DNA of 48,017 nt from DASZPL01 sp035550315 (GTDB taxonomy: Bacteria; Actinomycetota; Actinomycetes; JAFAQI01). Of this stretch, positions 32,255 to 43,276 are shown piece after piece. Each line of letters begins with the position of its first letter. The first letter of the stretch is position 1. The stretch is taken from assembly GCA_035550315.1 (NCBI GenBank), contig DASZPL010000019.1, forward strand, positions 1 through 48,017, in the 5' to 3' direction. The notes under the pieces were generated by a model, which saw nothing but the letters and a program-made list of their open reading frames with translations, was not told where the DNA came from and searched no databases. The position numbers were made by a program, and so were the translations under genes.

Positions 32255-33226
32255 TTAGCCGCTGACCAGCACGACCCGCTCGGTGTCGTGCGCTGTCGTC
32301 AGCGTCAGCGTGCCAAGCGTCGCGGCCGTGCCGTGCGTGATCTTCAGCGTCCGCTGATGGCCGGCGTGCAACGTGAACTTCCGCGAGCTCACCGACCACT
32401 GCGAGCCACCCGATGTGATCTTCGCGGTCACCTTCATGGTTGCGCCGGATGCCCACACCTTGAGCGAGCCGTGGCTGCCCGCCGTCACGGTTAGCTGATG
32501 CGTCGCGACACCGAGCGGGAACTTCTTGGCGAAGTGGCTCCAGTGCGGCTTCAGCTCGGTGCGGACGTACTTGTGCTTGGCGTGGCCGACGAACGCCTCG
32601 GTCAGCGACGGATGCGGCACGCTGGGCGCCACCCCGGCTCCCATCAGCCGCGGCGCGCGGTACTGACCACCCGGACCGGTGCCGAGGATGTTGTGCCGGT
32701 GGATCCAGATCCCGCCGCCGGTGCCGAAGCAACCGGCCTGGCCGGGCCCGTCGCTGTAGGTCCAGCAGAACTCGTCGAACAGCGCGGTCTCGCCCTCCAC
32801 CGACCAGTTGCTGCCGTACTTCGTCCCGGGGACGACGTGACCGAACGCCTCGTCGGTGTTGGCCCGCGCTGCCCGCTTCGCCAACGCGTTCAGCCCCGAC
32901 GACAGGGCCGTGAACGGCTTGAGGCCGCGGTCCACGCGCTCGGTGTTCACCAGCACGAACAGCTGCCACCGCGGCTTCAGCTTGTCGAACCCGCGCGGCA
33001 GCGTCATCGGCCCGACGCCATCGTGCGCGCGGACTTTCCGGAACTCAGCCAGCGCGACGGCATCGCAGTCCGGCGCATCCGAGCTGGAGCAGGCCGCCAG
33101 GAACTTAGTGCTGGGCTTGGCGTTGTGGCCGGGATCTCGCAGCGACGCCGCCGCCATCGTCATCGGCAGCATCGTCGCCACTGCCGCCGTCACTGCCACC
33201 ACGCCCGTCAGTAGCGGTCTGCGCAA
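32255..33226 (-). CDS. Secreted CAP-domain (SCP-like) protein
   Basis: 323 residues. A signal peptide (MRRPLLTGVVAVTAAVATML, ending near AAAS) is followed by a CAP-like segment (WQLFVLVNTERVDRGLKPFTALSSGLNALAKRAARANTD and CWTYSDGPGQAGCFG). The C-terminal 80 residues look like an extracellular beta domain (TVTAGSHGSLKVWASGATMKVTAKITSGG). The best start is TTG 33226, after GAGGGG at a plausible distance, because it provides the basic N-region. This places its first 122 bases inside hflX in another frame. In-frame GTG codons at 33202 and 33199 would still overlap by about 95 bases. It ends 13 bases from convergent lexA. Confidence 0.78.
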   Translation of the reverse strand: MRRPLLTGVVAVTAAVATMLPMTMAAASLRDPGHNAKPSTKFLAACSSSDAPDCDAVALAEFRKVRAHDGVGPMTLPRGFDKLKPRWQLFVLVNTERVDRGLKPFTALSSGLNALAKRAARANTDEAFGHVVPGTKYGSNWSVEGETALFDEFCWTYSDGPGQAGCFGTGGGIWIHRHNILGTGPGGQYRAPRLMGAGVAPSVPHPSLTEAFVGHAKHKYVRTELKPHWSHFAKKFPLGVATHQLTVTAGSHGSLKVWASGATMKVTAKITSGGSQWSVSSRKFTLHAGHQRTLKITHGTAATLGTLTLTTAHDTERVVLVSG

Positions 33227-34634
33227 CGCGTGTCCCCTCGTCGATGTCGAGCACGTACGACGTCAGCTCTCCGGTCAGCCACGCCGGCACCCGAGCCCGC
33301 ACCAGCGTCCCGTCCGCCACGTGTGAGGTCTCGATCACCTCGCCGTGACGGTGCAACCGGGACACCACCTGACCCTCGGCGTACGGCACCAGCAGGCTCA
33401 CCATAACGTCGGGGCGCGGGAGCAGCGCACCGACTCGGTCACGAAGCTGCTCGACGCCCTCGCCGGTCAGGGCCGACACGGCGTAGGCGTTCGGTTCGTC
33501 CCGCCGGAGCCGCGCGAGCGTCATCGGGTTCGCCCGGTCGACCTTGTTGATGACGACCAGCTCCGGTACGTCGAGCGCGCCGATGTCAGCGAAGACCTCG
33601 CGCACCGCGCGCAGCTGCGCCGGTGGATCGGCGTCGGAGCCGTCGACCACGTGCAGGATCAGGTCGGCGTCGGCGACCTCTTCGAGCGTCGACCGGAACG
33701 CCTCCACCAGCTGGTGCGGCAGGTGGCGGACGAACCCCACGGTGTCGGCGAGGGTGAACTCCCGGCCGTCGGTCGTGCGGCTGCGGCGAACCGTCGGATC
33801 CAGCGTCGCGAACAGCGCGTCCTCGACCAGCGCGCCGGCGCCGGTCAGCCGGTTGAGCAGCGACGACTTGCCGGCGTTGGTGTAGCCGGCGATGACCACG
33901 GACGGCACGGCGCGGCGGCGGCGCTCCTGGCGTTTCACGTCGCGGGCGGTCTGCATCCCGGCGATCTCCTTGCGCAGCTTGGCCATCCGCGCCCGCAGCC
34001 GCCGCCGGTCGGTCTCGATCTTGGTCTCGCCGGGGCCGCGGGTGCCGATGCCGCCACCGCCGGCGACCCGACCGCCGGCTTGCCGCGACAGCGACTCGCC
34101 CCAGCCGCGCAGCCGGGGCAGCATGTACTCCAGCTGCGCCAGCTCGACCTGTGCCTTGCCCTCCTTGCTGCGCGCGTGCTGCGCGAAGATGTCGAGGATC
34201 AGCGCGGTGCGGTCGATCACCTTCACCTTGACGATGTCTTCCAACCGCCGCAGCTGGCCGGGCGTCAGCTCGCCGTCACAGATCACCGTGTCGGCGCCGG
34301 ACGAGACCACGATGTCGCGCAGCTCGCGCGCCTTGCCGGACCCGACGAAGGTCGCGGCGTCCGGCGTGGACCGACGCTGCACCAGGCCTTCCAGCACGAT
34401 CGATCCGGCCGTCTCGGCCAGCGCCGCCAGCTCGGTCAGCGAGATCTCGGCGGTCTCGAGCGTGCCGTCGGTCCAGACACCGATCAGCACGACCCGCTCG
34501 AGACGCAGCCGGCGGTACTCGACCTCGGTGACGTCGGTGAGCTCGGTCGAGATGCCGGGCACGCGGCGCAGCGCCCGCCGCTCCTCGAGCTCGAGGTCGC
34601 CGACATCGGCCGGGTGATTCAGCGGCTCAGCCAC
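33105..34634 (-). CDS. hflX: GTPase HflX, with an unusual acidic C-terminal tail
   Basis: 509 residues from GTG 34634. HflX is a ribosome-associated GTPase that rescues stalled or disassembles hibernating ribosomes. The N-terminal domain has FVGSGKARELRDIV and CDGELTPGQLRRLED, then the GGGGIGTRGPGETKIETDRR segment. The GTPase domain has G1 GYTNAGKSS (250-258), G3 DTVGFVRHLP, G4 NKVD and G5 SALTGEG. After the usual end the protein carries about 45 extra residues, Gly/Asp-rich then basic (DGGSGDDAADDDGGGVAARS and beyond). The DNA of this tail also encodes the signal peptide of the next gene. The start overlaps the dapF stop by 8 bases. Confidence 0.95.
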   Translation of the reverse strand: MAEPLNHPADVGDLELEERRALRRVPGISTELTDVTEVEYRRLRLERVVLIGVWTDGTLETAEISLTELAALAETAGSIVLEGLVQRRSTPDAATFVGSGKARELRDIVVSSGADTVICDGELTPGQLRRLEDIVKVKVIDRTALILDIFAQHARSKEGKAQVELAQLEYMLPRLRGWGESLSRQAGGRVAGGGGIGTRGPGETKIETDRRRLRARMAKLRKEIAGMQTARDVKRQERRRRAVPSVVIAGYTNAGKSSLLNRLTGAGALVEDALFATLDPTVRRSRTTDGREFTLADTVGFVRHLPHQLVEAFRSTLEEVADADLILHVVDGSDADPPAQLRAVREVFADIGALDVPELVVINKVDRANPMTLARLRRDEPNAYAVSALTGEGVEQLRDRVGALLPRPDVMVSLLVPYAEGQVVSRLHRHGEVIETSHVADGTLVRARVPAWLTGELTSYVLDIDEGTRVAQTATDGRGGSDGGSGDDAADDDGGGVAARSRPQRQAQH

Positions 34635-35457
34635 GGTGCTCCGGCTGGTTGCGCCAGGCGGCCAGGACGTCGGCGTCGACCTGGCCTTCGGCGACGAGCA
34701 CGGCAGGCCCGGTGAGCCAGACGTCGCCGTCGTCGTCCCACCGCACCCGCAGCTCGCCGCCGGGCACCCGCACGTCGTAGTCACCGCGGGCGCCGGCCGC
34801 GGCCAGCGCCGCAACCGCCGCGGCGCCCGCGCCGGTGCCGCACGAGCGGGTCTCGCCCACGCCGCGCTCGACCACGCGCAACGCCAGGCGGCGGCCGGAA
34901 AGCGGTTGGCAGAACTCGACATTCACGCCGTCCGGGTACGCCGCCGCCGGGTCGACGCCGGGCGCGGTCGCGAGGTCGAGCGCGTCGATGTCGCCGGCAT
35001 CCAGCACCACCAGGTGCGGGTTGCCCATCGACCAGCCGGCCGCCGGCCACGACCGGCCGCCGAGCAGGACCGTCGCGTCGGTGAGCGGCGCCGCCGGTCC
35101 GAGTTCGGCGGTGATGTCGCCGCCGTCGGCCGGCACGTCGACCAGGCGGACGCCACTGCGGGTGCCGATCCGGATCCGGCCGGGCGGCAGCAGGCCGGCA
35201 TCCACCAGGTAGCGGGCGAACACCCGAAGCCCGTTGCCGCAGGTCTCGGCGACCGACCCGTCGGCGTTGCGATAGTCCATGAAGAACCCGCCGTCTTCGC
35301 GGACCACCCGGAGCACGCCGTCGGCGCCGATGCCGGCGCGTCGGTCGCACAGCCGCCGCACGGTGGCGGCGTCGAGCTCGCCCTGACCCTCGGGGAGCAG
35401 CACGAAGTCGTTCTCGGTGCCGTGCGCCTTGATGAAGCGCAACCCCGTGGAGCCCAC
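34627..35457 (-). CDS. dapF: Diaminopimelate epimerase
   Basis: 276 residues from GTG 35457 (a TTG three codons later is an alternative start). It interconverts LL- and meso-diaminopimelate for peptidoglycan and lysine. The two catalytic Cys are present: ETCGNGLR (Cys 73) and TRSCGTGAG (Cys 206). Substrate-binding segments are KAHGTENDFVLLP, GADGVL, MGNPHLVVLD and GVNVEFCQPL. The miaA - dapF - hflX order is the usual actinobacterial one; miaA ends 17 bases upstream and hflX overlaps its stop by 8 bases. Confidence 0.96.
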   Translation of the reverse strand: MGSTGLRFIKAHGTENDFVLLPEGQGELDAATVRRLCDRRAGIGADGVLRVVREDGGFFMDYRNADGSVAETCGNGLRVFARYLVDAGLLPPGRIRIGTRSGVRLVDVPADGGDITAELGPAAPLTDATVLLGGRSWPAAGWSMGNPHLVVLDAGDIDALDLATAPGVDPAAAYPDGVNVEFCQPLSGRRLALRVVERGVGETRSCGTGAGAAAVAALAAAGARGDYDVRVPGGELRVRWDDDGDVWLTGPAVLVAEGQVDADVLAAWRNQPEHRG

Positions 35458-35474
35458 CCTTCGAGGGTAGGGGC

Positions 35475-36407
35475 TCAGCTGGTCGGGGCCGACCGGATTA
35501 GCGCGAGCGCGGCGTCGAGCGACTGATCGGTCGGGTCCAGCCAGCGCACCCGCGGATCGCGCCGGAACCACGACCGTTGGCGGCGCACCAGCCGGCGGGT
35601 GCCCCGCGCGGTCTCCTCGACCGCCTCGCGCACCGTGATCCGCCCGTCGAAGACCGCCAGCACCTGGGCGTAGCCGAGCGCCCGCGACGCGGTGACGCCG
35701 CTGCGCAGCCCGGCGGCGTCGAGCCGGCGTACCTCCTCGATCAGGCCGCCGGCGAACATCGCCGCGGCTCGGCGGTCGATCCGCTCGTCGAGCAGGCCGG
35801 TCGGCAGGTCGAGACCGATCTGGACGGTACGCACGCCGTCGCCGTCGTAGACCGACCGGTACGCCGGCAGCGCCGCGGTGAACGGCCGCCCGGTGAGCTC
35901 GATGACCTCCAACGCCCGCACGATCCGCCGGCCGTTGCTCGGCAGGATCGCGGCCGCGGCAGCGGGATCGCGGCGGGCCAACCGGGCGTGCAGCGCGGCG
36001 GCGCCGGACCCGGCCAGCTCGGCCTCCAGCCGCTGCCGCACCGCAGCGTCGGTGCCGGGGAACTCGATCGGGTCCAGCAGCGCGCGCACGTAGAGCCCGC
36101 TGCCGCCGACGATCACCGGCGTGACGCCGTCCGCGAGCAGCGCGGCGACGCTGGCCCGCGCCCGCGCCTGGTAGTCCGCCACGCTCGCCGTCTCGGTGAC
36201 GTCCCAGATGTCGAGCACGTGGTGCGCGATGCCGGCCCGCTCCGCCTCGGTGAGCTTGGCGGTGCCGACGTCCATGCCGCGGTAGAGCTGCATCGAGTCG
36301 GCGTTCACGACCTCGCCGCCGAGCCGGTGGGCCAGCGCGACGCCGAGCGCCGACTTGCCGGCCGCGGTCGGTCCGACGACGGCGACGACCAGCCGATCGC
36401 TCGGCAT
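35475..36407 (-). CDS. miaA: tRNA dimethylallyltransferase
   Basis: 310 residues from ATG 36407. It adds a dimethylallyl group to A37 of tRNAs reading codons that start with U; MiaB acts after it. P-loop GPTAAGKSALG is at 12-22. Conserved segments follow: NADSMQLYRGMDVGTAKLT, HHVLDIWDVTETASVADYQ, VIVGGSGLYVRALLD, GRRIVRALEVIELTGRPF, ALGYAQVL and RGTRRLVRRQRSWFRRD. It lies 8 bases downstream of miaB and 17 bases upstream of dapF, consistent with one operon. Confidence 0.97.
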   Translation of the reverse strand: MPSDRLVVAVVGPTAAGKSALGVALAHRLGGEVVNADSMQLYRGMDVGTAKLTEAERAGIAHHVLDIWDVTETASVADYQARARASVAALLADGVTPVIVGGSGLYVRALLDPIEFPGTDAAVRQRLEAELAGSGAAALHARLARRDPAAAAAILPSNGRRIVRALEVIELTGRPFTAALPAYRSVYDGDGVRTVQIGLDLPTGLLDERIDRRAAAMFAGGLIEEVRRLDAAGLRSGVTASRALGYAQVLAVFDGRITVREAVEETARGTRRLVRRQRSWFRRDPRVRWLDPTDQSLDAALALIRSAPTS

Positions 36408-36415
36408 CGGCCGGC

Positions 36416-37855
36416 TCAGGCCGGCGCGGGCAGGCCCACGCCGGGCATACCGAGCAACACGCCGGTGGCCGGCGCCGCCTGGCCGGCCTGCCAGGCATCG
36501 CCGCCGCGGGTGCGGCGTACCTCGACGACGGTGTCGGCGACCAGATGATGGGGAGCGGCGTGGGTGACCCGGGCGGTGACCAGATCGCCGGGCCGGGCAT
36601 CGCACTCCGCCAGGTGCACCAGCCGGTTGTCGCGGGCTCGGCCGGACAGCCGGTGGGTGGCGCCGTCCTTGCGGCCCTCGCCTTCGGCGACGAGCACCTC
36701 CACGGTCGCGCCGACGAACCGGTGGTTCTCCGCCCAGGCCAGCCCATCGACCACTTCGACCAGCCGCCGATAGCGGTCGGCGACGACGTCGGGCGGGACC
36801 TGGTCGGGCAGGCTCGCGGCCGGGGTGCCGGGACGCGGCGAGTACTGGAAGGTGAACGCGCCGGCGAACCGCGCGGCCCGCACCACGTCGAGCGTCGCGG
36901 TGAAGTCGACCTCGGTCTCGCCGGGGAACCCGACGATGATGTCGGTCGTGATCGCCGCGTCCGGCATCGCTGCGCGAACCCGGTCGATGATGCCGAGGTA
37001 GCGCTCGGCGCGGTAGGAGCGGCGCATCGCGCGCAGCACCGCGTCACTGCCGGACTGCAGCGGCATGTGCAGGCTCGGCATCACGGCCGGCGTCTCGGCC
37101 ATCGCGGCGATCACGTCGTCGGTGAAGTCGCGCGGGTGCGGGCTGGTGAACCGGATCCGCTCCAGCCCGTCGACCTGCCCGCAGGCGCGCAGCAGCTTGC
37201 CGAAGGCCAGCCGGTCGCCGAAGCCGACGCCATAGGAGTTGACGTTCTGGCCGAGCAACGTGACCTCGAGGACGCCGTCGGCGACCAGCGTCTCGACTTC
37301 GGCCAGCACGTCGCCGGGCCGGCGGTCCTGCTCGGTGCCGCGCAGCGACGGCACGATGCAGAACGTGCACCGGTTGTTGCAGCCGACGCTGATGCTCACC
37401 CAGGCCCGGTACGCCGACTCCCGCCGCGCCGGCCACGTCGACGGGAACCGCTCCAGCGCCTCGAGCAGCTCGACCTGCGCCGCCTGCTCGACTCGCGCGC
37501 GCTCGAGCAGCACCGGTAGCGCCCCGATGTTGTGCGTGCCGAAGACCACGTCGACCCACGGCGCCCGCTCGACGATCGCGCCTCGGTCCTTCTGCGCCAA
37601 GCAGCCGCCGACCGCGATCTGCATGCCGGGGTTGGCCGCCTTCACCGGCGCCAGGTGGCCGAGGTTGCCGTAGAGCCGGTTGTCGGCGTTCTCCCGGACC
37701 GCGCAGGTGTTGAACACGACGACGTCGGCCGTCGTACCGGCCGGCGCCTTGGCATAGCCCGCGATCTCCAGCAGGCCCGCGATCCGCTCGGAATCGTGCA
37801 CATTCATCTGGCAGCCGTAGGTGCGCACGTCGTAGGTGCGGGCCGCGGCCGTCAT
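36416..37855 (-). CDS. miaB: tRNA-2-methylthio-N6-dimethylallyladenosine synthase
   Basis: 479 residues. Methylthiotransferase with two iron-sulfur clusters: auxiliary cluster Cys 15 (TYGCQMN), 51 (FNTCAVRE) and 85 (VGGCLAQK), and radical-SAM Cys 159/163/166 (GCNNRCTFCIVPSLRG). A radical-SAM barrel (SPHPRDFTDDVI, HMPLQSGSDAVLRAMRRSY, TTDIIVGFPGETEVDF) and a TRAM domain (VEVLVAEGEGRKDG to VVEVRR) follow. It modifies A37 of tRNA after MiaA. The C-terminal PGVGLPAPA tail beyond TRAM is short. It starts the miaB-miaA-dapF-hflX run. Confidence 0.97.
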   Translation of the reverse strand: MTAAARTYDVRTYGCQMNVHDSERIAGLLEIAGYAKAPAGTTADVVVFNTCAVRENADNRLYGNLGHLAPVKAANPGMQIAVGGCLAQKDRGAIVERAPWVDVVFGTHNIGALPVLLERARVEQAAQVELLEALERFPSTWPARRESAYRAWVSISVGCNNRCTFCIVPSLRGTEQDRRPGDVLAEVETLVADGVLEVTLLGQNVNSYGVGFGDRLAFGKLLRACGQVDGLERIRFTSPHPRDFTDDVIAAMAETPAVMPSLHMPLQSGSDAVLRAMRRSYRAERYLGIIDRVRAAMPDAAITTDIIVGFPGETEVDFTATLDVVRAARFAGAFTFQYSPRPGTPAASLPDQVPPDVVADRYRRLVEVVDGLAWAENHRFVGATVEVLVAEGEGRKDGATHRLSGRARDNRLVHLAECDARPGDLVTARVTHAAPHHLVADTVVEVRRTRGGDAWQAGQAAPATGVLLGMPGVGLPAPA

Positions 37856-37910
37856 GGCGCCCAGGGTACGGCGGCGTCACGTCATCGGTGGCGTGTGCCA
37901 GGGTGGCGGC

Positions 37911-38294
37911 ATGGCACATCGGAGTCGGCTCACGGCCGTGCTCGTCGACGTCCCTGAGGTGGACCGGGATGCTGCGGTCGCATTTTGGTGCGCGGCGCTG
38001 GGCCGGCCGGCACAGCCGGCCGACACCTTGTCGGAGTACACCGAGTTCGGTCAGCCGGTCCCGGGTGTCGCGTTCATGGTGCAGGCGGTCGGCGACCCGG
38101 CACCGCGGGTGCACTTCGACATTGAGACCGACGACGTCGACGCCGAGGTGCGCCGGCTGGTCGCTCTCGGCGCCACCGAGGTCGAGCGGATCCACAGCTG
38201 GGTGGTGATGCGCGACCCGGCTGGTGTGACGTTCTGCGTCGTGCGGGTGCAGCTGCCGGAAGCGTTCGAATCGGGCGCGACGACCTGGGAGTGA
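37911..38294 (+). CDS. VOC-family (glyoxalase-like) protein
   Basis: 127 residues from ATG 37911. The sequence TAVLVDVPEVDRDAAVAFWCAALGRPAQP opens a VOC-type beta-alpha-beta module, and HFDIETDDVDAEVRRLVALGATEVERIHSWVVMRDPAGVTFCVVRV closes it. This is the small actinobacterial glyoxalase-like group without a known substrate. Conserved possible metal ligands (His, Glu) are not complete enough to predict catalysis. It is divergent from miaB (55 bases) and converges on the L,D-transpeptidase gene (9 bases). Confidence 0.88.
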   Translation: MAHRSRLTAVLVDVPEVDRDAAVAFWCAALGRPAQPADTLSEYTEFGQPVPGVAFMVQAVGDPAPRVHFDIETDDVDAEVRRLVALGATEVERIHSWVVMRDPAGVTFCVVRVQLPEAFESGATTWE

Positions 38295-38303
38295 CCGCGA
38301 CGA

Positions 38304-38969
38304 TCAGGCGCGGACGATGACGCGGGTGCCGGGACGCGCCCAGTGAAACAGTCGCGCCATCTGGTGCTCGGGCACGTGCACGCAGCCGTGCGAGCCGTGC
38401 GTCCGGTACTTCGGTGACCCCATCGGGAACCGTTGCCACGGTGCGTCGTGGAAACCGATGGTGCCGTCGTACGGCATCCAGTAGTTGACCCGGTCGCTCC
38501 AGGTGTCGCCGACCAGCCAGGTGTCACGTTGCTTGCGCTGGATCCGCCAGTGACCGGTCGGCGTCCGGTCATCGCGGGAACGGTCGACGGCGCCGGTGGT
38601 GACGGCCGTGCTCTGCACCTGCCGGCCGTGGCGACAGGCCCACAGATGCTGCCGGTGGATGCTCACCACGATCGTCCGGTCCCACATCCACGGCCGGCAC
38701 GCGCTCGGGTCATGCGGCTGCACGGGGGTCGCGGTGACCGGCGCGGCGCTGGCGGCCGGCACGGAGCTCGCGGTTGCCGGCGGGGCGCTCGCACCCGCTG
38801 CGGACAGCGACCGGGTCGTCGCCACCGCGACGAGGCTTGCCACCGCGGCGGTCAACACGATCAGCAGCCACCGCACGATGCGCAGTCTGCCAGGGCGGGA
38901 CGAAGGTTGTGGCACACGGTCAATGACGGCTGCGATCACCCGCTCGGTTGCATCGGCCCGGAAACCCAT
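38304..38969 (-). CDS. L,D-transpeptidase (YkuD domain), membrane-anchored
   Basis: 221 residues from ATG 38969. A cytoplasmic N-terminus, one membrane helix (WLLIVLTAAVASLVAVA, about 34-50), and an Ala/Ser/Pro linker come first. The YkuD domain is IVVSIHRQHLWACRHGRQVQSTAVTTG, TPTGHWRIQ, NYWMPYDGTIGFHDAPW and the catalytic HGSHGCVHVP (Cys nucleophile). It cross-links peptidoglycan or attaches proteins outside the membrane. The ATG shares bases with the stop of the CPBP gene (TAATG), so the two are coupled. No Ig-like or BON domain is present, which is shorter than mycobacterial Ldt proteins. Confidence 0.92.
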   Translation of the reverse strand: MGFRADATERVIAAVIDRVPQPSSRPGRLRIVRWLLIVLTAAVASLVAVATTRSLSAAGASAPPATASSVPAASAAPVTATPVQPHDPSACRPWMWDRTIVVSIHRQHLWACRHGRQVQSTAVTTGAVDRSRDDRTPTGHWRIQRKQRDTWLVGDTWSDRVNYWMPYDGTIGFHDAPWQRFPMGSPKYRTHGSHGCVHVPEHQMARLFHWARPGTRVIVRA

Positions 38970-39793
38970 TACGGCGTCGGTAGCCACGACACGTGGCCGG
39001 CGAGCTCGGCGTACCCGACGAACGCGACCGTATCCATCAGGGTGTGCGCGACGATCAGCGGTGCCACCCGGCCCCATCGCTGGTAGAGCCGGCCGAAGAT
39101 CAGGCCCATCACGGCGTTGCCGGCGAACCCGCCGAGACCCTGGTAGAGGTGATAGCTGCCCCGAATGACGGCGCTGAGGACAAGGGCGCGGTTGTCGCCC
39201 CAGCCGAGCTGGCGCAACCGATGCAGCAGGAAGCCGGCGACCAGCACCTCCTCCAGGGTCGCGTTCTGCAGCGCTGAGAGCACCAGCACCGGGATCCGCC
39301 ACCAGATGTGGGGCAGCGACTCCGGCACCACCGTGAGGTCGACGCCGGCGGCGTGCGTGCCGAGATAGAGCCCGAGGCCGGCGCCGCCGACGATCGCAGC
39401 GAGCAGGGCGCCGCGGATGCCGTCTCGCGCCGGCTCCCGGCGGTCGACGCCGATCGTCGCCATGCTCTCCCGCGAGCGGTGCAGGAAGTAGGCGACCAAG
39501 AAGACCGGTACGACGCCGGTGGCCAAGCCAACGAGTTGCAGCGCGAGGTCCACCCACGGCCGGCCGGGTGCCTTTGAGACGTTAAGCAGCGCCACCTGCG
39601 AGGTGAGCGACTTTCCGCTGGTCGCATCGGCCAGCAGGTCGACCAGGGCGCGGACGCCGCTCGCGCCCAACGAGAGCGCGAACACCAGCCACAGCTCGGC
39701 GGTGAGCCAGGACGGCGGGACGCCGGCGGCCGCAGCGACCGGCGTGGCGGCCCGTGCACCCGGCGGCGCGGGCCGCTCAGTCGACGATGTCAC
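38969..39793 (-). CDS. CPBP-family intramembrane protein (Abi/CAAX-protease-like)
   Basis: 274 residues from GTG 39793, chosen because the longer frame only repeats the neighbouring gene. About seven hydrophobic segments. The CPBP motifs are ATLEEVLVAGFLLHRL, GSYHLYQGLGGFAGN and HTLMDTV. The first motif keeps the Glu pair, but the Arg of EExxxR is replaced, as in many actinobacterial members. The second and third motifs keep their His and Asp. Proteolytic activity is therefore plausible but not certain. It overlaps the mycothiol-dependent enzyme gene by 17 bases and is coupled to the L,D-transpeptidase gene. Confidence 0.86.
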   Translation of the reverse strand: MTSSTERPAPPGARAATPVAAAAGVPPSWLTAELWLVFALSLGASGVRALVDLLADATSGKSLTSQVALLNVSKAPGRPWVDLALQLVGLATGVVPVFLVAYFLHRSRESMATIGVDRREPARDGIRGALLAAIVGGAGLGLYLGTHAAGVDLTVVPESLPHIWWRIPVLVLSALQNATLEEVLVAGFLLHRLRQLGWGDNRALVLSAVIRGSYHLYQGLGGFAGNAVMGLIFGRLYQRWGRVAPLIVAHTLMDTVAFVGYAELAGHVSWLPTP

Positions 39794-40466
39794 CGGCGGG
39801 CAACGCCCCGAACACGTTGATGTGCGCAAGGTACGGCGCCGGGTCAGCCGACCAGTCCAACGCACACACCTGGCGCTCGCCGCGGCGACCGGACAGCGCC
39901 CGGAACAGCTCGAACTCCGGGGCCCGCAGCGTCACGGTCGCGCCGTCCGCGTCGAGCCGGAAGTCGGAGTCGCTCGACTCCAGCCGCACCGCGGGCAGGC
40001 CGGCCGCGCCGATCGAGTGGCGGCAGTTGCGGGCGTACTTGTCGACGCAGAACCGGATCGCCGCCGGGTCCGCGAGCCGTGGCAGCTGGAGCGCGCCGCG
40101 GATGTCCTGCTCGTGCGTGATCACGTCGACGGCGAGGTTGGGCGGCAGCAGCCCGCTGCGCAGCCCGTCGGCGATCCGGTCCACGCCGGCCGCCCATTCG
40201 GCGGCCAGGTCGGCGACGGCCGCGCCGCGCCGTTGCTCGACCTGCCGGGCGGTGAACTCGCCGCTCGGCAGGCCGCTCAGCCGGCCGGTGAGGACGTCCG
40301 CCGGCAGCCCGGCGACGTGCGCCACGACGTCGTGCACGTCCCACCCCGGCGTGGCGGGGACGGGAGTCGACAGCTGCTGCTCGCTGAGGTTGGCGGCGAG
40401 GTCCAGCAGGCGCGAGCGACCGGCGACGTACTGGTCCGCGGCCATCGCCGCTTTCGGGTCAGCCAC
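39777..40466 (-). CDS. Mycothiol-dependent maleylpyruvate isomerase-family enzyme
   Basis: 229 residues, GTG start. The N-terminal DinB/MDMPI helical bundle has LLDLAANLSEQQLSTPVPATPGWDVHDVVAHVAGLPADVLTGRL and WAAGVDRIADGL. His in HDVVAHVAG and VITHEQDIRGAL are the expected metal ligands. The C-terminal domain (about 150-229; VRLESSDSDFRLDADGATVTLRAPEFELFRALSGRR) is a sterol-carrier-like module common in this family. It should use mycothiol as cofactor, indicating a mycothiol-making actinobacterium. Substrate unknown. It lies 31 bases downstream of recX on the same strand. Confidence 0.9.
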   Translation of the reverse strand: MADPKAAMAADQYVAGRSRLLDLAANLSEQQLSTPVPATPGWDVHDVVAHVAGLPADVLTGRLSGLPSGEFTARQVEQRRGAAVADLAAEWAAGVDRIADGLRSGLLPPNLAVDVITHEQDIRGALQLPRLADPAAIRFCVDKYARNCRHSIGAAGLPAVRLESSDSDFRLDADGATVTLRAPEFELFRALSGRRGERQVCALDWSADPAPYLAHINVFGALPAGDIVD

Positions 40467-40497
40467 GCGCCACCTCCGCGCGGGTGCCGGTCACCCG

Positions 40498-41029
40498 CTA
40501 CTCGATGGTGCCAGGCGATCCGCCCTCCTGCGACGCGCCCTCCTGCGCCAGTGCGTCGCGCACCACGCGGCCGGCCAGGCCGGCGCTGAAGCCCTTGCGG
40601 CCCAGCATCGCCGTCAGCCGGCGGATCTTCGTCGCATGGTCGAGACCGCGCATCGTCCGCAGCCGGCGGTCGACCAGGGCGCGGGCGGCGATGAGCTCGT
40701 CGTCGTTGCTGACGTTCGCGAGCGCCTGCTCGGCGAGGTCGCGGTCGATGCCGTGCCGGTAGAGCTCGGTCGCCAGCGCACGTCGACCGAGTCGCCGGCC
40801 GGCGTGCCGGCTGTCGACCCAGGCGGCCGCGAACGCAGCGTCGTCGATCAGCCCGACCTCGGTGAACCGGTCGAGCACCGCGGTCGCGGCCTCGGCCGGC
40901 ACACCGCGGCGTGCCAGGGCGTGCTCGAGGTCGGCGCGGCTGCGCGGGCTGTGGTCGAGCAGCCGCAGCGCGATCGTCCGCGCGACGGTCTCGGGATCGG
41001 TGTCGAGCCCGGCCGGCCCGGCGGCTGGC

Positions 41030-41058
<29 letters not shown>
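40498..41058 (-). CDS. recX: RecA regulator RecX
   Basis: 186 residues from ATG 41058. RecX binds RecA filaments and limits recombination and SOS activation. The three-helix repeat architecture is visible: TIALRLLDHSPRSRADLEHALARRGVPAEAATAVLDRFTEVGLIDDAAFAAAWVDSRHAGRRLGRRALATELYRHGI, then repeats ending LGRKGFSAGLAGRVVRDAL. Length is normal for Actinobacteria. It overlaps the recA 3' end by 29 bases, so it is cotranscribed with recA and induced with it. Confidence 0.94.
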
Positions 41059-43222
<2,164 letters not shown>

Positions 43223-43276
43223 TGCTCGCCCTCCGGGCTCTGTTGTCCGCTGCGCGCGGGTGGTCGGGTCACGGCG

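Noticed and set aside
34627..37047. An 806-codon frame reading through miaA into dapF
   Set aside because: The upstream part is an out-of-frame shadow of miaB and miaA. dapF has its own start at 35457.
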